From positions 62,001 through 126,000 of the forward strand of contig JAJEDN010000118.1 in the NCBI GenBank assembly GCA_022821495.1: 64,000 nt of DNA, read 5' to 3'. A program made the position numbers and the translations under genes. Position 1 is the first letter of the stretch; the number at the start of each line of letters is the position of its first letter. Under the pieces are notes generated by a model. That model had not been told where the DNA came from, searched no databases, and saw only the letters and a program-made list of their open reading frames with translations. Source of the stretch: Candidatus Poribacteria bacterium (lineage in GTDB: Bacteria > Poribacteria > WGA-4E > WGA-3G). Shown in pieces: positions 28,572-37,371 of this stretch.

Positions 28572-28650
28572 ACAAAAAACAGCTACCTGATTAAACCGTT
28601 GCCTCGCAAAAGTTTAGTCTCAACACCGACTTCTCACCTCATGGAACCTT

Positions 28651-30084
28651 ATGCCTAAACTGATTGTCAAAAATTTCATCAATATCCGTGAAGCGGAAAT
28701 TAACATGGATAAGACTTTAGTGGTCTTTATCGGTGCAACAGCCAGTGGCAAAAGCGTTCTTGCGAAGCTGCTCTATTTCTTTCACGAATTAATTCGCGAC
28801 TTTCGTCAATACATCAAACAGATTAATACTTACCCACCAGAAAATCTGAACCCCATGTCACAAGGTCTTTCAACAGTATTCCGTGTACAAATCGCGCATA
28901 AATTTCGGGAGTTTTTTGGCAGTGTTAGCGAGCTAACACGAACCGTTGAAGATGACACCGCTACAAAGCCGTTTGAAATCACGTATCACTATAGCGCAAA
29001 AAGCGCGATCAAGTTGACATTAGATGATGAAAAGAGGCTCAATATTGAGCTGCCCACCGTTATGGATGAAGTCGAAGAGCTCTGCCATACCTTACAAAAA
29101 AAGTTGAAAAATATTGACAAAAAACAACTATTTAGTGATGGACAGGACGTTGATCGCGCCTCAGAAACAGAAGCCGCTTCAGAGGATAAAAAGGAAATCT
29201 CTAAAACAAATGATCGGTTTTTCTTCATATTAAAGATGGCAATCGGGATAGGTGATATCACTGAGAAGTTAGCCGGTAAGTATCGCGACAGTCTTTTTAT
29301 TCCAGCGGATCGGAACATCGCTGTCAACTACCCTGATGCCCTTAAAAGAATCTTTTACGGTGGCATAAAAAGCGATCTCCAAACGCGTGCCGCCACTCGT
29401 CCGCGAGCGAACCTCCATCTCGTTGCGCGCTTTTTGGAAAAGAATGAGGAATTCCTTGATACCTTTAGCACAAAGAATTTTCATAATGTTTTCGACGAAA
29501 AGGCGGAATCGGAATCGGATAGCGTTGATAAACCGATGATGGAATTTTTACTCAAAGAAATCTCGTGCATTTTAGATGCCGAATATGGCGTTGTAGACCA
29601 GATTTCCAAATCACGACTTTTTTTGCATCCGACAGGTGAAAACGCGGCTGCCTTGGAGAAGGCATCAACGGGACAGCAAAACATCATACGGATCCTACAA
29701 GATATGTTTATGAATATACTTTACAATGAAGTTATCTTCCGCGTGATCGAAGAACCGGAAGCGCACTTACATCCGACAGCCCAAAAACACCTCATGCATA
29801 TTATCGCCCTGATGCGGAACCACATTGATAGCCAGATTGTTATAACGACGCATAGTCCATATTTTTTGGCGGTTCTTAAAAACCTATTAACCGCTGGACA
29901 GCTGTCGAGAAAGAAAACGAAGGCTGCTGCAAAGAAAGCATCACTCAGCCCGCAATTATGTTGGTTAAATCCTGATGAGGTGGAAGTCTACCACTTTAAA
30001 GCGGGTAGGAGTCATGCTATCGTGCAGCCGGAAGCGGAACCTGTTCTTGAAAATCCGCTTGCCGATCTTTTGGCAGAATTTTAA
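28651..30084 (+). CDS. AAA family ATPase (AAA_15/AAA_21, OLD/RecF-like)
   Basis: A 477-residue ABC-type ATPase with Walker A GATASGKS at residues 28-35, an interrupted middle with helical and charged stretches (about 120-200), the Walker B EEPEAHLHP near 368 and the switch histidine THSPYFL near 408. The signature region is STGQQNIIRIL. This is the architecture of orphan AAA ATPases frequently linked to Abi/OLD-type defence or to effectors; no TOPRIM nuclease domain is present. A pentapeptide-repeat ion channel follows 62 bp downstream on the same strand. The ribosome site is weak; start taken at the ATG that gives the family MPKLIVKNF opening. Confidence 0.88.
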   Translation: MPKLIVKNFINIREAEINMDKTLVVFIGATASGKSVLAKLLYFFHELIRDFRQYIKQINTYPPENLNPMSQGLSTVFRVQIAHKFREFFGSVSELTRTVEDDTATKPFEITYHYSAKSAIKLTLDDEKRLNIELPTVMDEVEELCHTLQKKLKNIDKKQLFSDGQDVDRASETEAASEDKKEISKTNDRFFFILKMAIGIGDITEKLAGKYRDSLFIPADRNIAVNYPDALKRIFYGGIKSDLQTRAATRPRANLHLVARFLEKNEEFLDTFSTKNFHNVFDEKAESESDSVDKPMMEFLLKEISCILDAEYGVVDQISKSRLFLHPTGENAAALEKASTGQQNIIRILQDMFMNILYNEVIFRVIEEPEAHLHPTAQKHLMHIIALMRNHIDSQIVITTHSPYFLAVLKNLLTAGQLSRKKTKAAAKKASLSPQLCWLNPDEVEVYHFKAGRSHAIVQPEAEPVLENPLADLLAEF

Positions 30085-30093
30085 GTCGGCACC

Positions 30094-30117
30094 ACGCGCG
30101 AAAAGGGCATCGCGCGT
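30094..30117 (+). promoter_or_regulatory. Perfect 8-bp hairpin between ATPase and channel genes
   Basis: ACGCGCGA and TCGCGCGT (30094-30101 and 30110-30117) form a perfect stem with an eight-base loop in the 62-bp gap. It has no T-run, so it may tune read-through or stabilise the upstream mRNA end rather than terminate. Its role is inferred. Confidence 0.4.
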
Positions 30118-30146
30118 TAAAACAGATATCAAGGTATAAGGCAGAG

Positions 30147-31304
30147 ATGTACGAAAAACACGGCGAAACAATTAGAGCAAAAGATTTTCTTGAAGTACTC
30201 CAAAGCGATGCGGCATCCATTACGTTCACGAACTGTATCATTGAAGCGGTTGTTGACATTTTTTCCATTGAAATGGAACGCGACGAATACGATCGCATTC
30301 TTTTCAACAAAAGCCTCTCTTGCATCGGGTGTACATTCAAAAACATCGTCAATTTCCGAACGGTTGTCTTCCAAAGAGAAGTAGATTTCCGGCGCACGCT
30401 CTTTGAGGCTGACCTTGATCTTGATAGTGCCATCTTACTGGGTTCTTGTGCATTTCGTGAAACTATCTTTCAGAGACGCGCGGATTTTCACAGTGCGATC
30501 TTTCACAAAAGCACGAGTTTTTGGCGAGCGAGGTTTTACAACGTCGCTGATTTCCATAGAGTCCAATTCCGTGAAAATGTCGTGTTCCACGATACCAACT
30601 TCCACAATGAAGTCAATTTTCGGCGAGCCTTGTTTGAACGCATACTTGACTGTACAGGCGCGTTGTTTCCTGAAACAACAACGTTCAATAACGCCACATT
30701 TCTGGGTACCGCTAACTTTACGACTGCGCAGTTTTTTTCTGTCGCCTCCTTTCGCGATGTTCAGTATGTCCCCGACACACTTTTCCGGCTAATCAAAGCG
30801 AAACTTAGGAACGAACCGCATCGTGCAACCGAATTCTATTTGGATAGCCAACATGTGGATGAAGTTGCGAACCCATTTTTTAAACGTTATGTGGCGGACC
30901 AACAGTTCACCCGTGCTTTCAACCAAGCGAACCCAGTGCTGGCGCACTTATGGCGATGGAGTTCGGATTATGGACGGAGTTTAGGACTTTGGGCATTCTG
31001 GTCTCTTTTGTTTGCTTTTCTGTTCGCATTCGCGTATATGCCGCTGCCGACGTGGATGCCGACATGGTTAAAAGACTTCGCGCCCCAATTTCACCAAACC
31101 ACAGGTACGTATAGCGGAGAGCCATTAACTTTCTGGAGCTGTTTCTATTTTAGTGTCGTCACCTTTACAACACTCGGTTTCGGAGATGTTGTCGCGAACA
31201 ATGCTTGTGCGCGTTTTTTCGTCACGCTGGAAGTCATTTTCGGGTATGTGATGTTAGGCGGGTTAATCAGTATCTTTTCAAATAAATTAGCGAGCCGAAG
31301 TTAA
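30147..31304 (+). CDS. Pentapeptide-repeat protein fused to two-TM ion channel (copy 2)
   Basis: A 385-residue paralogue of the protein at 24470-25630. It has the same Phe-every-five repeat region (about 55-205; e.g. VFQREVDFRRTLFEADLDL), the shared segment NPFFKRYVADQQF before the membrane part, TM1 near 280-300 (LWAFWSLLFAFLFAFAYMP), a pore segment with TTLGFGD near 344, and TM2 to the C-terminus ending NKLASRS. AAGG precedes the ATG. Its position directly after an AAA ATPase on the same strand is the reason to consider a two-gene module. The ion selectivity cannot be deduced. Confidence 0.88.
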   Translation: MYEKHGETIRAKDFLEVLQSDAASITFTNCIIEAVVDIFSIEMERDEYDRILFNKSLSCIGCTFKNIVNFRTVVFQREVDFRRTLFEADLDLDSAILLGSCAFRETIFQRRADFHSAIFHKSTSFWRARFYNVADFHRVQFRENVVFHDTNFHNEVNFRRALFERILDCTGALFPETTTFNNATFLGTANFTTAQFFSVASFRDVQYVPDTLFRLIKAKLRNEPHRATEFYLDSQHVDEVANPFFKRYVADQQFTRAFNQANPVLAHLWRWSSDYGRSLGLWAFWSLLFAFLFAFAYMPLPTWMPTWLKDFAPQFHQTTGTYSGEPLTFWSCFYFSVVTFTTLGFGDVVANNACARFFVTLEVIFGYVMLGGLISIFSNKLASRS

Positions 31305-31333
31305 GTGGAGACACCAAAGCAGAAGGATTTTCT

Positions 31334-33700
31334 ATGTCAACGAGAACTTTACAGATTTTTTTCAGTGTTACTTTTATAGCACTCGTCTTTATAATATACG
31401 CGCCGGCAGCGGATGTCTTAGATAGCGTGGCGTATCCATCGCCACCTACCGATTACTTTGACCACATCACGCTCTTTTCTCAGGGCAGGATCACCCGTTT
31501 CACGCGGATGCCGATTCAGGTGTACATCTCGCCTGTTCTCAAAGAGACAGCCTATCTCCCTGAAATCCGATACGCGATGCAAGAATGGCACACTGCCAGC
31601 GATGGGGTCATCCGCTTTGAAGAGACCGAGACCCCTCAGAACGCAGATATCCGCGTCAGTTGGGGACACAGCGGTTTCCTTACCGATTTTCAGGACATGA
31701 GACTCGGTAGTGCGGAACTTACACGCCTTATAGATACCAAACAGACGGTTGCCCAAGATCTGGCTGCTGCGGATGCTGCACCCCCTTTCACGGTCGAGGT
31801 TATCCTCATGTTGGAAGGTGACGGTACGATCGGCGAACTCTCAGAAGAAGAGATGCGGACGGTGTGTCTCCACGAGTTTGGACACGCCATCGGGTTATGG
31901 GGTCACAGTCCACACCCCGGCGATATCAGCTATGCGACAGCAACGGCACAGTACCCATCTACACGTGATATAACTACGTTGCGTAAGCTTTATAATACGC
32001 CGCTGAATACGTCGCAACACGAGACTGCGACGAAGGTCTTGAAAGCCGAGATTCAAGAGAAACCTCACGCGGACCCGAAAAAACACCTCCGATTGCACTA
32101 TCTACTTGGCACGGTCTACTTCGATAAAGACGATACAGCCTCCGCAATCGCGAGTTTCCTGACCTGTAGGCATTTAGATGCCAAGTTTCAACCGGCAATA
32201 GAAAAACTGATACAAGCCTACCACGAAACAGGAAGAACGCCTGAAGCGATCGCACTTCTTGAGAAACGGATCACGCAAAAACCGTCGCCGGCGGACTACA
32301 ATACGCTCGGTATATTCTACTTTGATAAAAAAGAGGTCGAAAAAGCGATACAAGCGTTTGAAAAGGCACTTCACATCGCGCCGTATCATAAGGCTGCACG
32401 GCGAAATTTACATCAACTCCTGCGGGCAAAAGGATTCAAAGCGTTAGCAGCAAAAGACTTTGAGACTGCCACTGCCGTTTTTGAAAGGGTGCTTCGGATG
32501 GACCCCCTCGACGCGCCTACCTATCAACTCATGGGAAATGGATACGCGGAAGCCGGGCGATTTGAAACGGCGATCGGTTATTATCAGAAAGCGATGGATA
32601 TTAATCCTGTCGATACACTTACGAAACACCAACTCGCGCAATGCTACAATAACTACGGCGTAACTTTGCGAAATAGCGGAAAGTGGGACGCGGCAATCGA
32701 GGCATATCGCAACGCGTTGCGGTTAATGCCGACGCTTGCTGTCGCTCGCACAAATCTGGGTGACGCCTTCACGCGAAAGGCGGACGCACATAACGAGGCA
32801 GGTGAATTAGACGAAGCCATAGCGGCATACCTCGAATTACAGAAACTCCACCCGAACGAAATGCAGATCCGCAATTTACTCGGAGAACTACATCTGAAGA
32901 AAGGCAACTACGCTGAGGCACTCTCTGCGTTTCAACATGTTTACAATACCGATCCGAACGCCGAGCATGCCCTACATAATCTTATCGCTGCCTATCATCA
33001 CTATGCTCGAAGTCTTAGCGATAAAGATGAATATACTACAGCGATTCGGCTGCTTCAGGAGGCACTTCGACTTGAACCTACGGATCTGAATTTGCGTTTG
33101 AGTTTGGCAAACGCCTATCAGGGAGCGGGGAACTACGAGCGCGCCGCCATCGAGGTGTCCCGCGTCTTAGCAGAAGAGCCGGAAAACTTACAAGCGAAAG
33201 AGGAGCAGTTAAACTTGCGGATCCGGCGTGGGAACGCACTCATGGGGAAACGGGAGTATGTTGCTGCGATTGCTGAATTTGAGTCGATCCCCAAATCTAA
33301 GCGAAATATCGAGATTTATAACACCCTCGGCTATCTCTATCTTATGCAAGGGGCACATGAGAAAGCACTCGCAGATTTTGAAATAGTGCTTCAGAAGGAT
33401 CCGATCAATATGCCGGCGTTCAGGAATTTGTTGTCGTTAGAATCACAACTCATCCGGCGGCGGAGAAGTGATACCCTCACGAAGGTTCAATGCGCGCTTG
33501 CCATTACTTTAATCAAACGTAAACAGACGGATGCAGCAGTGGCAAAATATCAACTCGCGTTGAAATCTAAATCAAAAGAGATGGACGCACGCCTCATTGC
33601 AATCGGCAAGCAACTTGCTGACGCGTTCCAACAATACGGTGACATCGAAAGCCGTGAGATGATTCTTCGATGGGTCGAAGCACGTAGTAACCGTAGATGA
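31334..33700 (+). CDS. Exported metzincin-like protease domain fused to TPR repeats
   Basis: A 788-residue protein with an N-terminal signal or anchor (TLQIFFSVTFIALVFIIYAP), a zinc protease domain (about 50-220) with HEFGHAIGLWGH at residues 180-191, and then around 14 tetratricopeptide repeats to the C-terminus (for example NTLGIFYFDKKEVEKAIQAF). The motif resembles the matrixin HExxHxxGxxH but with one extra residue, GLWGH, as in other bacterial homologues. The usual Met-turn looks altered (DISYATA). TPRs would recruit partner proteins; the protease probably works outside the cytoplasm. AAGGA lies 7 bases before the ATG. It follows the channel gene by 29 bp. Confidence 0.87.
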   Translation: MSTRTLQIFFSVTFIALVFIIYAPAADVLDSVAYPSPPTDYFDHITLFSQGRITRFTRMPIQVYISPVLKETAYLPEIRYAMQEWHTASDGVIRFEETETPQNADIRVSWGHSGFLTDFQDMRLGSAELTRLIDTKQTVAQDLAAADAAPPFTVEVILMLEGDGTIGELSEEEMRTVCLHEFGHAIGLWGHSPHPGDISYATATAQYPSTRDITTLRKLYNTPLNTSQHETATKVLKAEIQEKPHADPKKHLRLHYLLGTVYFDKDDTASAIASFLTCRHLDAKFQPAIEKLIQAYHETGRTPEAIALLEKRITQKPSPADYNTLGIFYFDKKEVEKAIQAFEKALHIAPYHKAARRNLHQLLRAKGFKALAAKDFETATAVFERVLRMDPLDAPTYQLMGNGYAEAGRFETAIGYYQKAMDINPVDTLTKHQLAQCYNNYGVTLRNSGKWDAAIEAYRNALRLMPTLAVARTNLGDAFTRKADAHNEAGELDEAIAAYLELQKLHPNEMQIRNLLGELHLKKGNYAEALSAFQHVYNTDPNAEHALHNLIAAYHHYARSLSDKDEYTTAIRLLQEALRLEPTDLNLRLSLANAYQGAGNYERAAIEVSRVLAEEPENLQAKEEQLNLRIRRGNALMGKREYVAAIAEFESIPKSKRNIEIYNTLGYLYLMQGAHEKALADFEIVLQKDPINMPAFRNLLSLESQLIRRRRSDTLTKVQCALAITLIKRKQTDAAVAKYQLALKSKSKEMDARLIAIGKQLADAFQQYGDIESREMILRWVEARSNRR

Positions 33701-33766
33701 TTCTTGCGATGCGCTGGGGATCATTTGAACGTTCAATTCAACTTATCTACCGCTTTAAATAGAAAA

Positions 33767-33790
33767 GGGTCAGGCAAACATACCTGACCC
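33767..33790 (-). terminator. Rho-independent terminator for the Spy-like gene
   Basis: GGGTCAGG and CCTGACCC form a perfect 8-bp stem with an eight-base loop. On the minus strand the stem is followed by TTTTCT. It lies 46 bp past the stop of the Spy-like gene, between two convergent genes. Confidence 0.75.
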
Positions 33791-33835
33791 AAGGATTAGG
33801 TGCATGAATGAGGTGCGGTCGCTTTGAAACGGGAC

Positions 33836-34348
33836 CTACTGATTACCGCCACCACCAGGACGACCGCGTTCACCACCGCGGAAACGATTCATCCGTTGCG
33901 ACATTTCTGTGACTCGATTCTTCGTCAATTCGTTGAGTTTTGCCATCTGCTCTTCAGTCAAAACCTCTTTGAGATCCATGTTAAGTTGTTTGAGAATCCC
34001 TTGAATTTCCTGTGTCGCGGTTTCACGCATGTCGGGTTGACGTAGCGTTTCCATTTTCGATGCAACATTGTCGCGACCGGTCTGATAGAAAGGACGTGCC
34101 TTGGCGAGTGTCTCATCGTCAACTTTGACGTTGAACGTCAAATCGATCCAAGAGTTATCAACAAGAGACACATAGTTCATCATTCCCATCATTCCGCCTC
34201 TGTTGCCTCGATCCCCGCCCTGACGGTTTCCACGTTGATCCTGATTGTTCCGGTCTGGGCGTTGTGCGGATGTTGCATGTTCAAAAACAAATACACCGAC
34301 GATTGCGAGTACTGCGATTGCGCTGATTGCAAAAAATTTCTGTTTCAT
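33836..34348 (-). CDS. Spy/CpxP-like periplasmic protein (LTXXQ family)
   Basis: A 170-residue exported protein with signal peptide MKQKFFAISAIAVLAIVGVF and cleavage likely after ATSAQ. A Gly/Arg/Asn-rich stretch with GMMGMM follows, then an amphipathic helical part containing LTEEQMAKLNEL, the LTxxQ motif of Spy/CpxP/CnrX metal-sensing or chaperone proteins, and a basic Gly-rich tail (RGGERGRPGGGGN). I choose the ATG at 34348 since AGGAG is then 8 bases away, rather than the ATG at 34354 that abuts it. A stand-alone gene; possibly involved in envelope stress or metal sensing (inference). Confidence 0.82.
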   Translation of the reverse strand: MKQKFFAISAIAVLAIVGVFVFEHATSAQRPDRNNQDQRGNRQGGDRGNRGGMMGMMNYVSLVDNSWIDLTFNVKVDDETLAKARPFYQTGRDNVASKMETLRQPDMRETATQEIQGILKQLNMDLKEVLTEEQMAKLNELTKNRVTEMSQRMNRFRGGERGRPGGGGNQ

Positions 34349-34373
34349 TTTCATTTCTCCTATAATTTTATAA

Positions 34374-34443
34374 TACTTTGCAGTTCGGTTAGCAGCATTT
34401 CAGGTTTTAGCAAAGTTTCCATAGAGCCGCTTTCCATTTCATT
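34374..34443. repeat. 70-bp direct repeat, copy 1
   Basis: Begins TACTTTGCAGTTCGGTTAGC and ends CCATTTCATT. It is identical to 34523-34592 over 70 bases. The two copies start 149 bp apart in the gap between the Spy-like gene and murB. The GGTTCGGT...CATTTCATTAC pattern also resembles the tandem repeat at 47422-47665. Confidence 0.85.
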
Positions 34444-34522
34444 ACAAGCTACATCTCTTTTCTTCTCAAAACTGCAGCCCATCATGTAACGATTCTCACT
34501 GCGAAGCAAGTTATTCTTACAT

Positions 34523-34592
34523 TACTTTGCAGTTCGGTTAGCAGCATTTCAGGTTTTAGCAAAGTTTCCATAGAGCCGCTTTCCATTTCATT
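34523..34592. repeat. 70-bp direct repeat, copy 2
   Basis: Exact second copy of 34374-34443. Between and after the copies (34444-34735) I see no gene; the sequence is AT-rich with fragments of dispersed repeats. Confidence 0.85.
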
Positions 34593-34741
34593 TTTTTAGT
34601 CAGATGTGTTCAGAAAAGGTTCGTTTTTATTTTTTTCCAGATCGCGAGCGACAAGAAACCCCCAGCAAAAACACTCGCGCCTACAAGTAAAACTATGGTG
34701 AATTATAGAAATAAGTTGACATTTATCAATAACCCTGTCCT

Positions 34742-34779
34742 TCTCAAAGTCCCCCTGACAAGGGGGATTTAGGGGGTTG
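34742..34779 (-). repeat. CCCCCTAAATCCCCC core, reverse orientation
   Basis: The core reads on the minus strand as CCCCCTAAATCCCCC, TTGTCAGGGGG, ACTTTGAGA. No AGGACTTACGCA ends are recognisable here, so this is a lone core. It is just upstream of the murB promoter. Confidence 0.7.
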
Positions 34780-34851
34780 ACTTTGCATGAAGAGCGTCCA
34801 AGTAATTCTAAAATCTACCATAAATCCCCTTGTTTGTTATGCTCATAGACT

Positions 34852-34880
34852 TTGACACTCGCCACAGTATGTGCTATAAT
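34852..34880 (+). promoter_or_regulatory. Consensus sigma70 promoter for murB
   Basis: TTGACA at 34852-34857 and TATAAT at 34875-34880 with exactly 17 bp between. Transcription would start near 34887, only about 12 bases before the murB ATG, leaving a leader with a GGGAGGG ribosome site. This is the strongest promoter match in the window. Confidence 0.8.
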
Positions 34881-34898
34881 AAAGAGAGGGAGGGATGA

Positions 34899-35807
34899 AT
34901 GGATTGGAAAGATGTACTGCCGGAAATCGTAACGCAACCGGGTTCACGGCTCCGATTTAGAGAACCGCTTGCGAAACATACCCACTTCGGTATCGGTGGT
35001 GAAGCGACGGCTTATATCGAAGTTAGCACCGTATCCGAACTCGCAGCCTTGGCACGTTTCCATACGGAGTGGGACGTTCCGGTTGCGGTTATCGGTCGCG
35101 GGTCTAATCTACTGGTGAGCGATAGCGGTTTCAAAGGTATCAGCATCCGATTAGTCGGCGAGTTAGCGACATTGGAAGTGGACGGGAACATCGTTTCGGT
35201 CGGGGCAGGGTTAGCACTGCCAGCACTGTCAAAAACAATGTCGCAACGTGGGTTGAGTGGTGTGGAATTTGCGCTCGGTATACCGGGTTCCGTCGGCGGC
35301 GCGCTGATTATGAATGCAGGTGCATGGGGGAGCAGTTTTGGAGATGTCGTCACAGATGTCACAACTATGACTGACACCGGTGAACTTGTCACCTTAACGC
35401 ATGCCGAAGCACGCTTTGAATACCGACACAGCGGTTTGGATGCCTTTTTTTGTGTTACAGGTGCGACGCTGGCACTTGCGCCCGGGGATGTTGACGAAAT
35501 CACCGAGCGGATGCAAACATTCTACAAGCAGAAAGTGGCGACGCAGCCCTTCGCCGAAGAGAATGCGGGGTGTATGTTCAAAAACCCACCGGGCGATTCC
35601 GCAGGACGGCTGATCGACATCAGCGGATTGAAAGGGTACCGTATCGGCGGTGCTGAGGTATCCACGGTGCACGGGAACTTTATTCTTAACCTTGACAATG
35701 CGACAGCAGAAGATGTCCTGAAGCTAGTCGCACATATCCAACAGCAGGTCCGCGAAAAGACCGGCATCTGCCTCCAGCCAGAAGTAAAGCGGCTGGGGTT
35801 TGATTAG
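34899..35807 (+). CDS. murB: UDP-N-acetylmuramate dehydrogenase MurB
   Basis: A 302-residue FAD enzyme that reduces UDP-GlcNAc-enolpyruvate to UDP-MurNAc in peptidoglycan synthesis, in the cytoplasm. Family motifs present: HFGIGGEATAYIE, the FAD-binding VIGRGSNLLVSDSGF, GIPGSVGGALIMNAGAWG, and the catalytic region NPPGDSAGRLID followed by GGAEVSTVHGNFILN. Length and lack of the extra loop fit type II MurB. It stands alone behind a near-perfect promoter, without other mur genes beside it. Presence of murB shows the organism makes peptidoglycan. Confidence 0.96.
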   Translation: MDWKDVLPEIVTQPGSRLRFREPLAKHTHFGIGGEATAYIEVSTVSELAALARFHTEWDVPVAVIGRGSNLLVSDSGFKGISIRLVGELATLEVDGNIVSVGAGLALPALSKTMSQRGLSGVEFALGIPGSVGGALIMNAGAWGSSFGDVVTDVTTMTDTGELVTLTHAEARFEYRHSGLDAFFCVTGATLALAPGDVDEITERMQTFYKQKVATQPFAEENAGCMFKNPPGDSAGRLIDISGLKGYRIGGAEVSTVHGNFILNLDNATAEDVLKLVAHIQQQVREKTGICLQPEVKRLGFD

Positions 35808-35853
35808 ACGAACAAGGTCGGAAACCGTCCTTGAAGTGTCAACATATTTTACC

Positions 35854-36053
35854 TAACCCCCTAAATCCCCCTTATCAGGGGGACTTTGAGAGACAATGTA
35901 AAAAACCCCCTAAATCCCCCTTATCAGGGGGACTTTGAGAGACAATGTAAAAAACCCCCTAAATCCCCCTTATCAGGGGACTTTGAGAGACAATGTAAAA
36001 AACCCCCTAAATCCCCCTTATCAGGGGACTTTGAGAGGAAATGCGTAAGTTCT
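35854..36053. repeat. Tandem array of the CCCCCTAAATCCCCC core, 4 copies
   Basis: Four head-to-tail copies with period about 49-50 bp, each of the form AACCCCCTAAATCCCCC, TTATCAGGGG, ACTTTGAGAG, ACAATGTAAAA. Copies 3 and 4 have lost one G. A terminal TGCGTAAGTTCT at 36042-36053 resembles the right end of the TIR elements; no left end is found. Any open frame here is made of the repeats and is not a gene. Confidence 0.85.
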
Positions 36054-36064
36054 AATAGCCTAAA

Positions 36065-37258
36065 CTATGGTCGAATCACTGTGCCATCCATCCGCCGGAC
36101 AGGTGCCCAACCGCCGTTAAGTGGGTGCTCTGGGAATGGGAAGCGTGCGGCGAGTTCCTCGTTTAAGTCCATACCGAGTCCGGGTGCATCATTTGCCCAG
36201 AAACAACCGTCCCGAATTTCGGGGCAACCGGGAAAAACTTCTTTGGTATTCTCACCGAAGACGTGTTGCTCTTGAATCCCGAAGTTATAGCACGCCAAAT
36301 CCAACGCAACATTAGCAGCATGCCCGACAGGCGAGACATCACCGGGTCCGTGCCACGCCGTCCGTACGCCGAAAAATTCGCAGAATGCGGCGAGTTTACG
36401 CGCAGGACTGATACCACCGATTTGCGAAATATGTACCCGAATAAAGTCGATGAGGCGATCCTTGATAAGATGAACGTACTCGTTCGGATTGTTGAACAGT
36501 TCTCCCATAGCAATCGGGATGCTTGTCTGTTGGCGCATGAGTTGGAAATAATCAACATCTTCCGGTGCAAACGGGTCTTCAAGGAAAAAGAGGTTATACG
36601 GTTCAAGGCCTTTGGCGAGATTAATCGCCTGTATCGGTGGGATCCGTTCATGCACATCGTGGAGGAGTTCGACTTCGTCGCCGAGATGTGTGCGCAGATG
36701 ATCGAAGAGTTTGATGATCGTATTGACGTAAGGGGTCGGTTCAAAGGCAGGGGAACTGCGCTTGCCACCGCCTGCGCCATACGTTGAATACCCCGGTATT
36801 GCTACTTGCGCGCGGACATAACGGTAGCCTTGCGCCATATACCGACGGATGCTTTCTTCTACTTCCTCAAAAGTTCCGCCGCCTGCATGGGCATAAAGCG
36901 TTGCGGCCTCACGGCATTTGCCACCGAGCAGCTGGTAGACCGGCATGTTGGCGCGTTTGCCCATGATGTCCCATAAAGCAATATCTACGCCACTGAGCGC
37001 ATTGTTCAGTACGGGTCCATTCCGCCAATAAGAACTGACAAAACTGGTCTGGAAGATGTCCTCTATGTTCGCTGGGTCTTTCCCGACGAGAAAAGGTTTG
37101 AGATACTCATCAACTGCAGTCGCTACGGCGAGCGGACGTTGTGTAAACGTGGCGCAACCGATGCCGTATAAGCCGGGTTCACTCGTTTCAATTTTAACAA
37201 CCACGAGTCGAATGCCATCGGGTGCTGTCAGAATGGTTTTAACATTTGTGATTTCCAA
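36065..37258 (-). CDS. Mandelate racemase/muconate-lactonizing enzyme family dehydratase (ManD/RspA-like)
   Basis: A 397-residue enolase-superfamily protein. The capping domain runs to about residue 110; in the barrel are metal ligands in LLHDVHERIPP, FFLEDPFAPED and IAMGELF, and the ManD-subgroup catalytic segment TAWHGPGDVSPVGH near the C-terminal strands. The subgroup contains D-mannonate and D-gluconate dehydratases and RspA; the exact substrate is unproven. Start is a TTG with AGGAG 10 bases upstream. Next on the same strand upstream are hyuA-type, hydroxyacid dehydrogenase and alcohol dehydrogenase genes, fitting sugar-acid use. Confidence 0.9.
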   Translation of the reverse strand: MEITNVKTILTAPDGIRLVVVKIETSEPGLYGIGCATFTQRPLAVATAVDEYLKPFLVGKDPANIEDIFQTSFVSSYWRNGPVLNNALSGVDIALWDIMGKRANMPVYQLLGGKCREAATLYAHAGGGTFEEVEESIRRYMAQGYRYVRAQVAIPGYSTYGAGGGKRSSPAFEPTPYVNTIIKLFDHLRTHLGDEVELLHDVHERIPPIQAINLAKGLEPYNLFFLEDPFAPEDVDYFQLMRQQTSIPIAMGELFNNPNEYVHLIKDRLIDFIRVHISQIGGISPARKLAAFCEFFGVRTAWHGPGDVSPVGHAANVALDLACYNFGIQEQHVFGENTKEVFPGCPEIRDGCFWANDAPGLGMDLNEELAARFPFPEHPLNGGWAPVRRMDGTVIRP

Positions 37259-37371
37259 GGCGATTGTGCTCCTATCCTATCAATTTTTGCAATGTGCAAA
37301 GTATACCAAACCGTGTCCGATGTGTCAAGAAATTCGCAAACGGGTGTGTAAAGTTTTCTGCTTAATTTCGT

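Noticed and set aside
24470..31304. CBASS or Thoeris-type defence system
   Set aside because: No cyclic nucleotide synthase, TIR or Cap genes are present; only a looser ATPase-channel proposal is kept.
35854..36053. Regular repeats resembling a CRISPR array
   Set aside because: The repeats are contiguous copies with near-identical intervening bases, not unique spacers, and there are no cas genes.
35886..36275. Open frame with repeated Pro/Ser-rich residues
   Set aside because: It is a translation of the CCCCCTAAATCCCCC array running antisense into the dehydratase gene.
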